Assembly: GCF_003063545.1 (NCBI RefSeq)
Contig: NZ_NESD01000002.1
Span: forward strand, 248,001 to 312,000
Source of the DNA: Limnohabitans sp. Jir61
GTDB taxonomy: Bacteria; Pseudomonadota; Gammaproteobacteria; Burkholderiales; Burkholderiaceae_C
Length of the DNA: 64,000 nt
Direction: 5' to 3'
Position numbers and translations under genes: made by a program. Shown piece after piece: positions 1 to 6,464 of the stretch (positions are counted from its first letter, which is position 1; every line of letters starts with the position of its first letter). The notes below the pieces were generated by a model. The model had not been told where the DNA came from and searched no databases. It saw only the letters and a program-made list of their open reading frames with translations.

Positions 1-477
1 GTGCTGCCTCAGCCCCCCGAAACCATGGTGGCCAAAGACATGGGCACAGTGCGTTACTTGGCCTGCGCGTCCAAAGCCTTCGCCAAACAACACGGCATGC
101 CCAACGAACTGTCGCAGCTGCGCACACAACCCATCATCACCGCCAACGTGGTCGGACGGCAACTCTCGCTTCGCTCATACAGAGGGGATGAGCGCCAAGA
201 AGTCATGTTGACACCCACCGTCATTTCAGATCATTACCCATTTTTAAAAGAAGTCATTCTGGGTGGCTTAGGTATCGGCTTGATGCCCGACTACATGGTG
301 GCCGACGTGATTGGCAGTGGCGAAGTGGTCACCACCCTCGATGACCACCGCTTAAGCATCTTTGGCACAAACATGTACTTGCTGTACTTACCCTCTAGAC
401 ATCGCACACGCGCGATCAAAACCTGCATTGACTTCTTGATCGAAAAAGCCAACACGCACGAGTTAAATAAGCGATGA
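1..477 (+). CDS. LysR-family regulator, C-terminal part (cut by window edge)
   Basis: This is the C-terminal effector-binding domain of a LysR-type transcriptional regulator. The frame is open from base 1, so the N-terminal helix-turn-helix lies outside the window and the first codon is not a real start. About 158 residues are visible, with the alternating strand/helix pattern of the periplasmic-binding-protein fold (for example LGGLGIGLMPDYMV near residue 88, typical of LysR subdomain II). The gene is followed after one base by the convergent SCO1 gene. The regulated genes cannot be deduced from this fragment. Family assignment is fairly secure; the inducer is unknown. Confidence 0.8.
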   Translation: MLPQPPETMVAKDMGTVRYLACASKAFAKQHGMPNELSQLRTQPIITANVVGRQLSLRSYRGDERQEVMLTPTVISDHYPFLKEVILGGLGIGLMPDYMVADVIGSGEVVTTLDDHRLSIFGTNMYLLYLPSRHRTRAIKTCIDFLIEKANTHELNKR

Positions 478-478
478 A

Positions 479-1087
479 TCAGGGCGTGTTTTTAAGCAAA
501 GTTTGAATATCCTGCGCCAGCGCCTGAACCCCTGCACCATAGCGGCTATAAAGACGCAGATTGCCTTGCGTGTCATACACGTAGCTACCCGCCGAGTGAT
601 CCATGGTGTAGCTGGTGGGCGTTTTGCCAACTTGCTTTTTGTAATAAATCTTGAATTGCTTGGCCACGTCAGGCAGCTCGTCAGCAGTAGGCACAAAAGC
701 CACAAACGTCGGGTCGAAGTTGATCATGTAGGCTTTGAGCAATTCGGAGGTGTCACGCGCGGGGTCGACCGTCACAAACACGGCTTGTAGTTTGTCACCA
801 TCCGCACCCAGCAAGCGCTTGACTTCCACCAGTTCGGTCATGGTGGTGGGGCACACATCTGGGCATTGTGTGTAGCCAAAGAACAGCACCACCACCTTGC
901 CTTTGAAGTCGCTCAAGCTGCGGCTTTGGCCGTTGTGGTCAGTCAAGGTAAAGCCCTTGGCGTAGTCGGCACCCGTGACGTCAATGCTGCTAAAAGTAGG
1001 CTTTGCTGGGCTGCACGCCACAAGGGCGAACACAGCAAAGGTTGCCAGAACAAGGCGACGCGAAAAAGTAAACATGGAGTAACTCAT
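479..1087 (-). CDS. SCO1/SenC family copper chaperone lipoprotein
   Basis: Membrane-anchored thioredoxin-fold protein that in this family helps load copper into the CuA site of cytochrome c oxidase. The N-terminus has a signal peptide with a lipobox (LVAC, Cys25). The copper-binding CxxxC motif is at Cys75/Cys79 (TQCPDVCP) and the distal histidine is His164 (MDHSAG), so the metal site is complete. At 202 residues it has normal length. Its ATG overlaps the stop codon of the upstream methyltransferase gene (ATGA), which implies translational coupling; an alternative ATG lies at 1075. Function is well supported by motifs. Confidence 0.92.
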   Translation of the reverse strand: MSYSMFTFSRRLVLATFAVFALVACSPAKPTFSSIDVTGADYAKGFTLTDHNGQSRSLSDFKGKVVVLFFGYTQCPDVCPTTMTELVEVKRLLGADGDKLQAVFVTVDPARDTSELLKAYMINFDPTFVAFVPTADELPDVAKQFKIYYKKQVGKTPTSYTMDHSAGSYVYDTQGNLRLYSRYGAGVQALAQDIQTLLKNTP

Positions 1088-1980
1088 TTCTTAGACAACA
1101 AGGTGCGCATGTCTTGCAAGGACACGGTGCTTTCGCTCTGCACTTTCAGGCGCGGAATCGGTTTGAGGGCGTGGCCGTAAATCACTTCGACGGTGAGCGT
1201 GAGGCGGCCGTCTTGTTGCGGTTTGGCCAGCGCCAGCAAAGCCGTTTTCAGTTGGGCCAGCCAACGCTTGCCGCGCAAGCCGGCAAAGCGCTCACGGTGC
1301 AAATTGCGGCCCAGCAAGCGGCACTCGGCCAACAAGCTGTCAGCGTCGGCATAGGTCAGCGTGATGCGTTCCATGTCCATCACCGGCTCGGCAAAACCGG
1401 CTTGCACCAGCATGTCGCCCCAGTCGTGCATGTCGGTAAAGGCATGGCTAGCAGGTGGCCAGCCTTGGGCTTGGTACACCTCGGCCAGCTCGCGCAAGGT
1501 GTCGGGGCCCAGGCAAGAGAACATCAAAAAGCCATCCACCGCCAACTGCTGATGCCACTGCTGCAACAAAGCTTGCGGGTTGGCACTGTTGTGCAGCGCC
1601 ATGTTGGCCCAGAGCATGTCGGCACTGCCCGCAGCGGGTGCGCCAAAACTCAGCGCATGGCTTGGCAACCAGCGTTTCCAAAACGGCGCTTGCAACGACT
1701 GACGTGCAAGTTGTTCAAGATGGGGCGATGCCTCCACCACGCTGCATTGCGCTTGTGGGTAACGCGCGCGCAGTTTGGCGTGCGTTTGCAGGCCGCCACT
1801 CAAGGGCGCCCAATCCACCCATGATTTGGGTTGCAAGCGAATCCACTGCAAACGGTCTTCCATGCGTCGGCCAATTTCCTCGTTCAACCAAGGCGATGCA
1901 GCGTGCGGCCAAGCGGCCCAACGGGCGCTGGCCACAGGGTCAATCGAAGGGGGCGTATCAGGCGAGGAAGGTTCAGACAT
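1084..1980 (-). CDS. BioC-like SAM-dependent methyltransferase
   Basis: Class I SAM-dependent methyltransferase resembling malonyl-ACP O-methyltransferase BioC, which primes pimelate synthesis for biotin. The start chosen is the ATG at 1980 (MSEPSSPDT), giving about 298 residues; a longer open frame upstream looks non-coding. Visible elements are a SAM-binding region around the WAPLSGG and VVEASPHL segments, and a central ANMALHNSANPQALLQQW region with the motif IV/post-IV character of BioC. It is followed by SCO1 with a 4-bp overlap. Divergent from comF, leaving about 85 bp for both promoters. No other bio genes are in the window, so BioC function is inference. Confidence 0.75.
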   Translation of the reverse strand: MSEPSSPDTPPSIDPVASARWAAWPHAASPWLNEEIGRRMEDRLQWIRLQPKSWVDWAPLSGGLQTHAKLRARYPQAQCSVVEASPHLEQLARQSLQAPFWKRWLPSHALSFGAPAAGSADMLWANMALHNSANPQALLQQWHQQLAVDGFLMFSCLGPDTLRELAEVYQAQGWPPASHAFTDMHDWGDMLVQAGFAEPVMDMERITLTYADADSLLAECRLLGRNLHRERFAGLRGKRWLAQLKTALLALAKPQQDGRLTLTVEVIYGHALKPIPRLKVQSESTVSLQDMRTLLSKK

Positions 1981-2065
1981 GGCACCTATTATCGACACCA
2001 CATTCTTCGCAAACATTGCGCGGAGCTTCAACCCAAATGGACGCAATGTCTTTCCAATGCGGGGC

Positions 2066-2758
2066 ATGTTGAAGCTCTCACGTTCTTTACCTAGCATTTG
2101 TCACATCTGCCGTCGCTGGCCCAGCCAGCCTTTGTGCACGCCCTGTGTCGAGCGCTTTGCTCAGCCCACACAGCGTTGCCCCACTTGCGCCCTCACCCTC
2201 ACACAGCCCAAGTGCCACAACTGCGCCCAGCACCCCAGCCCGCTAGACGCCTGCGTGGCCGCAGTGAGCTACACCTTTCCGTGGGCAGGCTGCATTGCAC
2301 GCTTTAAGTTTCAAGCCGACCCCAGCCTCGCTCGTGCCTTGGCCCACCTCATGCGCCACGCACCGTGGGTAGAGCCTGCGCTGGATGCCGCCACACTGGT
2401 GGTGCCCATGCCCCTCTCACCCACACGCCTGCGCGAACGCGGCTTTAACCAAGCGCTAGAACTGGCCCGCCACTTGGCCCCACACAAAACCCACGCCTAC
2501 ACCTTGCTGCGCCGTGGCGACAGCGCCCACCAAGTGGGTGCTTCGCGCCAAGAGCGGTTAGACCATGTGCGTGATGCGTTTTGGGTCGCACCCGAACTTG
2601 TGTCTGCTGTGCGCAGGCAGCGCGTGGTGCTGGTGGACGATGTGATGACAACGGGGGCTTCAATGTACGAGGCAGCGCGAGCTTTGCAGGTTGCGGGAGC
2701 TGCCCACATCACAGGCTTGGTGCTGGCTCGCACGGAAGAACGCGAAGCGCATCACTGA
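2066..2758 (+). CDS. comF: ComF family phosphoribosyltransferase-like protein
   Basis: ComF/GntX family protein linked to DNA uptake in competent bacteria. It has an N-terminal zinc-ribbon-like cluster (Cys pairs at about 12/15, 24/27, 38/41 and 50/53) and a C-terminal type I phosphoribosyltransferase domain with the PRPP-binding motif VVLVDDVMTTGAS near residue 190. The start is uncertain. ATG 2066 places the first CxxC about 11 residues in, as is usual, but ATG 2057 is also possible. ATG 1979 has a better ribosome-binding site (AGGAAGG) but would overlap the divergent methyltransferase start. Length about 230 residues, normal for the family. Confidence 0.85.
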   Translation: MLKLSRSLPSICHICRRWPSQPLCTPCVERFAQPTQRCPTCALTLTQPKCHNCAQHPSPLDACVAAVSYTFPWAGCIARFKFQADPSLARALAHLMRHAPWVEPALDAATLVVPMPLSPTRLRERGFNQALELARHLAPHKTHAYTLLRRGDSAHQVGASRQERLDHVRDAFWVAPELVSAVRRQRVVLVDDVMTTGASMYEAARALQVAGAAHITGLVLARTEEREAHH

Positions 2759-2826
2759 CGCAACGCGGTCTTGTGAGCGCGCAAACCACACGACGAGGCA
2801 ACTCGCTCTTGCGGGACAATGCACAC

Positions 2827-3297
2827 ATGTTCCACATCGTCCTCGTCCACCCCGAAATTCCGCCCAACACGGGCAACGTCATCCGCTTGGCGGCCAACAC
2901 TGGCTGCACCTTGCATTTGGTCGAGCCCTTGGGCTTCTCGATGGAAGACAAGCACATGCGCCGCGCGGGCTTGGACTACCACGAGTACGCGCCCGTGCTG
3001 CGCCACGCCGACTGGGCCTCGTTTTTGAACGACGCCAAGCCAGACCCCGCCCGCATGTTTGCCATGACCACCAAAGGCTCTAGCACCGCGCACGACATGG
3101 CCTTTCAGCCCGGCGATTGGTTTGTGTTTGGCTCTGAAACCAGCGGCTTACCCGTGGACATTCGCGAAAGCTTCCCCCTCAACCAGCGCCTGCGGCTGCC
3201 CATGCGTGCCGACCAGCGCAGCCTGAACCTGTCTAACTCCGTGGCTGTCATCACCTACGAGGCGTGGCGACAAAACGGGTTTGTGGGCAAGACTTGA
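2827..3297 (+). CDS. trmL: tRNA (cytidine(34)-2'-O)-methyltransferase
   Basis: SPOUT-class RNA methyltransferase that methylates the wobble ribose of certain leucine tRNAs. All three family motifs are visible: NTGNVIRLAANTG near the N-terminus, FGSETSGLP in the middle and LNLSNSVAVITYE at the C-terminal knot. Start is the ATG at 2827 (MFHIVLVHPEIPPN), the conserved beginning of TrmL; length 156 residues is typical. It lies 68 bp downstream of comF on the same strand. Very confident on family. Confidence 0.93.
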   Translation: MFHIVLVHPEIPPNTGNVIRLAANTGCTLHLVEPLGFSMEDKHMRRAGLDYHEYAPVLRHADWASFLNDAKPDPARMFAMTTKGSSTAHDMAFQPGDWFVFGSETSGLPVDIRESFPLNQRLRLPMRADQRSLNLSNSVAVITYEAWRQNGFVGKT

Positions 3298-3315
3298 AAA
3301 AGACCAGAAACCTGA

Positions 3316-3329
3316 TTGATTCAAGTCAA
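3316..3329 (+). promoter_or_regulatory. FNR/ANR-type box upstream of fpr
   Basis: TTGATTCAAGTCAA matches the FNR consensus TTGAT-N4-ATCAA with one mismatch. If it acts as a class II site (centre at -41.5), transcription would start near 3364, with a weak -10 around 3354-3359 and a leader of about 58 bases before the fpr ATG at 3422. A Crp/Fnr protein with the matching recognition helix is encoded at 46970-47674. The role is inferred. Confidence 0.5.
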
Positions 3330-3339
3330 GGCTTATAGC

Positions 3340-3397
3340 GTTCGGCATACGAACATATAGCCAGAGGTTTTAAGCCCTCGCCTACACTAGAGGGCTT
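3340..3397 (+). promoter_or_regulatory. Palindrome and hairpin in the fpr leader
   Basis: Two inverted repeats lie between trmL and fpr. The first is GTTCG-N5-CGAAC at 3340-3354, the size of a small operator. The second is an 8-bp perfect hairpin AAGCCCTC/GAGGGCTT at 3372-3397 with a 10-base loop, ending about 25 bases before the fpr start. The hairpin is not followed by a T-run, so it is unlikely to be a terminator. Confidence 0.4.
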
Positions 3398-3421
3398 GAT
3401 TTATATAGATTTATTCCAGTC

Positions 3422-4198
3422 ATGAGTGCATTCCTAGACGAAGAAGTTTTGTCCGTTCACCATTGGACCGACCGCCTGTTCAGCTTCACCACCACACGCG
3501 ACACCTCGCTGCGTTTCTCCAACGGCCACTTCACCATGATTGGCTTGCGCGGCGAAAACGGTAAACCCTTGTTGCGCGCCTACAGCATCGTCAGCGCCAA
3601 CTACGAAGAACACTTGGAGTTCCTGAGCATCAAGGTGCAAGACGGCCCCCTCACCTCCAAGCTGCAACACATCAAAGTGGGCGACAAAATTGTGGTCGGC
3701 AAAAAGCCCACTGGCACTTTGTTGATCGACTATTTGCTGCCCGCCAAAAACCTGCACCTCATCGGCACAGGCACGGGCTTGGCCCCGTTCCTTAGCATCG
3801 TGCGTGACCCTGATACGTATGAGCGTTTTGAGAAAGTCATCTTGGTCCACGGAGTGCGTGAAGTCAAAGAACTGGCCTACCACGACTACTTGACCGAAGA
3901 GCTGCCCAAGCACGAGTTCTTGGGCGAGATGGTCAGCTCGCAAATGCTGTACTACCCCACCGTCACCCGCGAGCCCTACAAAAATCAAGGCCGTGTGACT
4001 GACTTGCTCACCTCTAACAAACTTACCCAAGATTTGGGCTTGCCCAACCTTGACCCAGCCAACGACCGCATCATGATTTGCGGCAGCCCCGGTCTGAACA
4101 AAGACATGCGCAGCTTGCTCGAAGAGCGTGGCTTCAAAGAAGGCTCGACCACCACCCCCGGCGACTTTGTGGTGGAACGTGCGTTCGTTGAACAGTAA
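3422..4198 (+). CDS. fpr: Ferredoxin--NADP reductase
   Basis: Bacterial-type FAD-containing ferredoxin/flavodoxin-NADP+ oxidoreductase that supplies reduced ferredoxin or flavodoxin for iron-sulfur assembly and oxidative-stress repair. Visible are the FAD-binding RAYS motif at residues 52-55, the NADP pyrophosphate loop GTGTGLAPF near residue 113 and the C-terminal NADP/FAD region CGSPGLNKDM, ending in FVVERAFVEQ. Length 258 residues is standard for subclass I enzymes. The stop codon shares one base with the ATG of the DUF1841 gene. The leader carries an FNR-like box and inverted repeats. Confidence 0.95.
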   Translation: MSAFLDEEVLSVHHWTDRLFSFTTTRDTSLRFSNGHFTMIGLRGENGKPLLRAYSIVSANYEEHLEFLSIKVQDGPLTSKLQHIKVGDKIVVGKKPTGTLLIDYLLPAKNLHLIGTGTGLAPFLSIVRDPDTYERFEKVILVHGVREVKELAYHDYLTEELPKHEFLGEMVSSQMLYYPTVTREPYKNQGRVTDLLTSNKLTQDLGLPNLDPANDRIMICGSPGLNKDMRSLLEERGFKEGSTTTPGDFVVERAFVEQ

Positions 4199-4632
4199 TG
4201 TTTGAACCCAGTCAAGCCGATGTTCGGCGCTTCTTCTGTTCGGTCTATGCCAAGTGGCGCAACGCCCAGCCCATGGACGCCCTCGAAACACTCGCCAGCC
4301 AATGGGTGGCCGAGCACCCCGAATACCACGCCGACTTTGCCGACGTCAACGCCGCGCTTGAGCGCATGTACGAAGTGAAAGACGGCAAGACCAACCCCTT
4401 CTTGCATTTGTCCATGCACCTATCGGTGAGCGAGCAATGCTCGATTGACCAGCCGCGCGGCATTCGCCAAGCGGTGGAGCTGCTCACCGCCAAACTCGAC
4501 TCACTGCACGACGCCCACCACCAAACCATGGACGCCCTGGGCCAAATGATTTGGGAAAGCCAACGCAGCGGCCGCCCGCCTGATGGGCAGGCTTATATTG
4601 ATGCGGTGCAGCGTAGGGCGACTAGAGACTAA
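4198..4632 (+). CDS. DUF1841 family protein
   Basis: Conserved proteobacterial protein of unknown function, recognised as DUF1841 by the opening MFEPSQADVRRFF and the central NPFLHLSMHLSVSEQ...DQPRGI segment. 144 residues, soluble, no signal peptide or membrane segment. It is translationally coupled to fpr (1-base overlap), so the two are probably co-expressed. No biochemical role can be read from the sequence. It is the last housekeeping gene before the cassette insertion at 4709. Confidence 0.85.
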   Translation: MFEPSQADVRRFFCSVYAKWRNAQPMDALETLASQWVAEHPEYHADFADVNAALERMYEVKDGKTNPFLHLSMHLSVSEQCSIDQPRGIRQAVELLTAKLDSLHDAHHQTMDALGQMIWESQRSGRPPDGQAYIDAVQRRATRD

Positions 4633-4708
4633 AGTCCTTGGGTGGGACGATGCGGCAAGCTGCTGCTTGGGAAGTTTTTCAGCTGCGCGGATCTGAATAG
4701 AGTATGAA

Positions 4709-4770
4709 CGTTTGACATGAACTTCGTGCCCCTGTTTGCCGAGGCACGAAGTTCAATGGAAGGGTTAGGC
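4709..4770 (-). repeat. attC-like site of cassette 1
   Basis: In gene direction: core GCCTAAC (4764-4770), which contains the GIY-YIG stop codon TAA. Then comes an 8-base spacer, a perfect 13-bp inverted repeat TGAACTTCGTGCC (4743-4755 and 4718-4730) around a 12-base loop, and TCAAACG with the junction G at 4709. Beyond the junction the sequence is TTCATAC rather than TTRRRY, as expected if chromosome follows the last cassette. Length 62 bp, at the short end of known attC sites. Confidence 0.7.
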
Positions 4771-5217
4771 ATCAACTTGCGTTCGCAACGGAACGAGCTT
4801 ATTGAGTGAGCTCGGACGCTCGTTAGTAAGCGTCTGAATGCGAATCTTGATACCCTGAATGTTTAGCAGTTCGTGCCCCTCTTCGACGTAGTGACGGATC
4901 AGAAGCTTTTCTGCGGCGTGAATCGTTGGTTCCGGTTTCTGCCCTGGCTTTAGTGCCACTTCTGCATACGCCAAGTACCTTGCTCCATTTGCAGCCATCT
5001 GTATTCCAGTCATCAGCTTCAGATTATTTAACTGACCCTTGATGCGATTGCGGAGGTTCTTTGCTTTTCCTACGTAAAAGACTTGGAACTTCTTAGGGCC
5101 GTAGGTTCGGTAGAAGACATACACACCGGCTTCATTCGGAATTGCCGAAAGATCTGGCTGATATGGGTACGCCTTTAGGGCTTGTGGCTTGTGCCAAGAC
5201 AGGTGGGGATTGATCAT
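4765..5217 (-). CDS. GIY-YIG nuclease family protein (cassette gene)
   Basis: Small protein of 150 residues with a GIY-YIG domain: GVY at residues 31-33, YVG at 48-50 and the catalytic-type arginine in KNLRNRI (Arg57). Such domains cut DNA in UvrC, homing endonucleases and small stand-alone proteins. After the domain come about 60 residues of unassigned sequence containing IHAAEKLLIRHY. The substrate is unknown. The gene fills cassette 1 of the integron remnant. Its stop codon overlaps the attC core, and the leader from the cassette edge to the ATG is 38 bases. Base composition is more AT-rich than the flanking housekeeping genes, consistent with transfer. Confidence 0.8.
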   Translation of the reverse strand: MINPHLSWHKPQALKAYPYQPDLSAIPNEAGVYVFYRTYGPKKFQVFYVGKAKNLRNRIKGQLNNLKLMTGIQMAANGARYLAYAEVALKPGQKPEPTIHAAEKLLIRHYVEEGHELLNIQGIKIRIQTLTNERPSSLNKLVPLRTQVDA

Positions 5218-5255
5218 GTGTGTGAGTCGACGTTGTTGGACTTATTGGAGCCTAA

Positions 5256-5323
5256 TGTTCAAGGTCAGGGGCGCTGGGCGGCGCTTTATCTCGCAGCATC
5301 CCCTGCACCGCTGGGTTAGCCCC
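5256..5323 (-). repeat. attC-like site of cassette 2
   Basis: In gene direction: core GGGGCTAAC (5315-5323), overlapping the stop codon of the TIGR02391 gene. An imperfect stem follows in which GGTGCAGGGG faces GGTCAGGGG, so one G is extrahelical, the hallmark that gives attC its strand polarity. The site ends in TTGAACA at the junction with cassette 1 (TTAGGC). The usual G before the crossover is A (5256), a change at the most conserved base that may have locked the array. Confidence 0.7.
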
Positions 5324-6143
5324 GGCCTTCATAGATTGCTCTTGCTTGAATGGCTGAATCCAAGCGGCGATGAACGAGTGAGACGAGGGATAGTATGTCT
5401 AGCGCATCTTGCTCCTCAATCTCCCATGTAATCTTCGGAGCATGAGCAGTGGTATTTCGAAACGTGCCAAACAGGCCTTTTAGAAGGTTGATAAATCCTT
5501 TTTGCTCACTTTGCTCACTCTCAGTCTGCAACGAATTTAGCGCTAAGTGCGGAACAGCCGACTTGAAGGAAAACGCTTGATCGATGAGGTCTGCACCATC
5601 TGAAGGGAGGCCTGTTCGAAGGCGAATCTTCTCGGCTACGCTCTTTGTGGCCTCGAAGACGGCGTGAAAGTAGTTGTCTACAAGTAGCTCTTCTCGGCAA
5701 TAGCGCAGCACATCGGGGTGCACTTTTCGGGCAACCAGATTCGTTCTAAGCGTCGATGCGCGAGCGGCCGCCTCGGCATGCGTCTCGGCAACAGCTGTTT
5801 GTCGTAGCTTGCCATTCTCAGCAAGCTGAAGCGCCGCAAACGCTAGAACCTGATTAAGTTTTGTCCTTGTTTCTTCAAACCACTCTTGTGAATCAAAGTG
5901 ACGGGCTGGATTCATAGCATGCTCTATGAATCCAGCGACTCCATTGCCACATTTATCCAGATTTTGCTTGTGATGAAGGGCTTCGGACAAGCGAATCCGC
6001 TTCGTTGTACACAGCGAGAGATCGGGAATGCGACACTCCTGCAATAGATTCCCGATTTCCGTACCAGTGAAGCCGTGCTCTGTATCGCCAAGAATATTGG
6101 CAATTGACTGAATTACCGCAAGATCGAAGGATGGGACGGTCAT
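5316..6143 (-). CDS. TIGR02391 (Ymh) family protein (cassette gene)
   Basis: 275-residue soluble protein recognised as the TIGR02391/Ymh family by its C-terminal half: VDNYFHAVFEATKS, a GFINLLKGLFGTFRNTTAH block near residues 220-240 and a terminal helical DALDILSLVSLVHRRLD segment. Members are scattered in accessory and defence-rich regions and their function is unknown. It fills cassette 2; the ATG lies only 16 bases inside the cassette edge, typical of cassette genes that depend on an external promoter. The N-terminal 90 residues are unassigned. Confidence 0.75.
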   Translation of the reverse strand: MTVPSFDLAVIQSIANILGDTEHGFTGTEIGNLLQECRIPDLSLCTTKRIRLSEALHHKQNLDKCGNGVAGFIEHAMNPARHFDSQEWFEETRTKLNQVLAFAALQLAENGKLRQTAVAETHAEAAARASTLRTNLVARKVHPDVLRYCREELLVDNYFHAVFEATKSVAEKIRLRTGLPSDGADLIDQAFSFKSAVPHLALNSLQTESEQSEQKGFINLLKGLFGTFRNTTAHAPKITWEIEEQDALDILSLVSLVHRRLDSAIQARAIYEGRG

Positions 6144-6184
6144 TGGATGACGGGGCTAATGTAATGTAGACCGCAAAACACGTT

Positions 6185-6211
6185 GATACATCCTGACCAT
6201 GACGATACATC
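6185..6211. repeat. Direct repeat GATACATC, two copies
   Basis: GATACATC occurs at 6185-6192 and 6204-6211 (19-bp period), just outside the outer end of cassette 2. The position would fit integrase-binding direct repeats of an attI site, but the copies are short and no integrase is present. It could equally be an operator half-site pair. Confidence 0.3.
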
Positions 6212-6340
6212 TTTTGAATGGAATGGCTGAAAGCCGCTCACAGCAAGCCTTTCAGAGGTGTGCACTGTCAGTGCGTCTAGGTATAAATTTGTCATGAAAC
6301 CCCGCACTCTTCGCTGCGGTCAAGTGCTTACTAATCAATG

Positions 6341-6377
6341 AGTGAATGCAATTTTTTAGATAACTATAGCATTCACT
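6341..6377 (+). promoter_or_regulatory. Inverted repeat, putative operator of the TctC operon
   Basis: AGTGAATGC (6341-6349) and GCATTCACT (6369-6377) form a perfect 9-bp inverted repeat with a 19-bp AT-rich spacer. Both arms are flanked by a direct repeat CTAATCAA. It lies about 90 bp upstream of the TctC start. No regulator gene is adjacent, so the binding protein is unknown. Confidence 0.4.
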
Positions 6378-6464
6378 AATCAAGATGAAGACCGAGACAC
6401 CCCCACCCGACAGCCAAAATATTCTTTGCCACAATGCATGAAAAGTCATAACAAGAGACAAACC

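Larger units (their letters stand above)
4709..6159 (-). mobile_element. Two-cassette integron remnant without integrase (CALIN-like)
   Basis: Two minus-strand gene cassettes lie head to tail: cassette 1 is 4709-5255 (GIY-YIG protein) and cassette 2 is 5256-6159 (TIGR02391 protein). Each gene's stop codon sits inside an attC R''-type core, followed by an imperfect inverted repeat and a TT(A/G)-type junction. The 5' end of each cassette is complementary to the R'' core of its own attC: TTAGGC with GCCTAA for cassette 1, TTAGCCCC with GGGGCTAA for cassette 2. This is expected if each excised as a circle. No intI gene is in the window. The class is inferred from structure alone. Confidence 0.7.
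6160..6464. other. 305-bp non-coding region between cassette 2 and the TctC gene
   Basis: No convincing gene was seen on either strand. It contains the GATACATC direct repeat, a perfect 13-bp palindrome GCACTG-T-CAGTGC at 6262-6274, and the inverted repeat AGTGAATGC/GCATTCACT (6341-6377). These look like cassette-edge and regulatory sequence for the rightward TctC/CoA-transferase operon. Confidence 0.6.

Noticed and set aside
3372..3397. fpr leader hairpin as a terminator for trmL
   Set aside because: The stem is fine but it is followed by GATTTATATAG rather than a T-run in the trmL direction.
3434..4291. Long open frame on the strand opposite fpr and the DUF1841 gene
   Set aside because: It is antisense to two well-supported genes, has no recognisable domain, and long opposite-strand frames are expected at this GC content.
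6262..6274. Palindrome GCACTG-T-CAGTGC as part of an attC site
   Set aside because: No R-type core sits at the right distance on either side; it is more likely an operator or chance.
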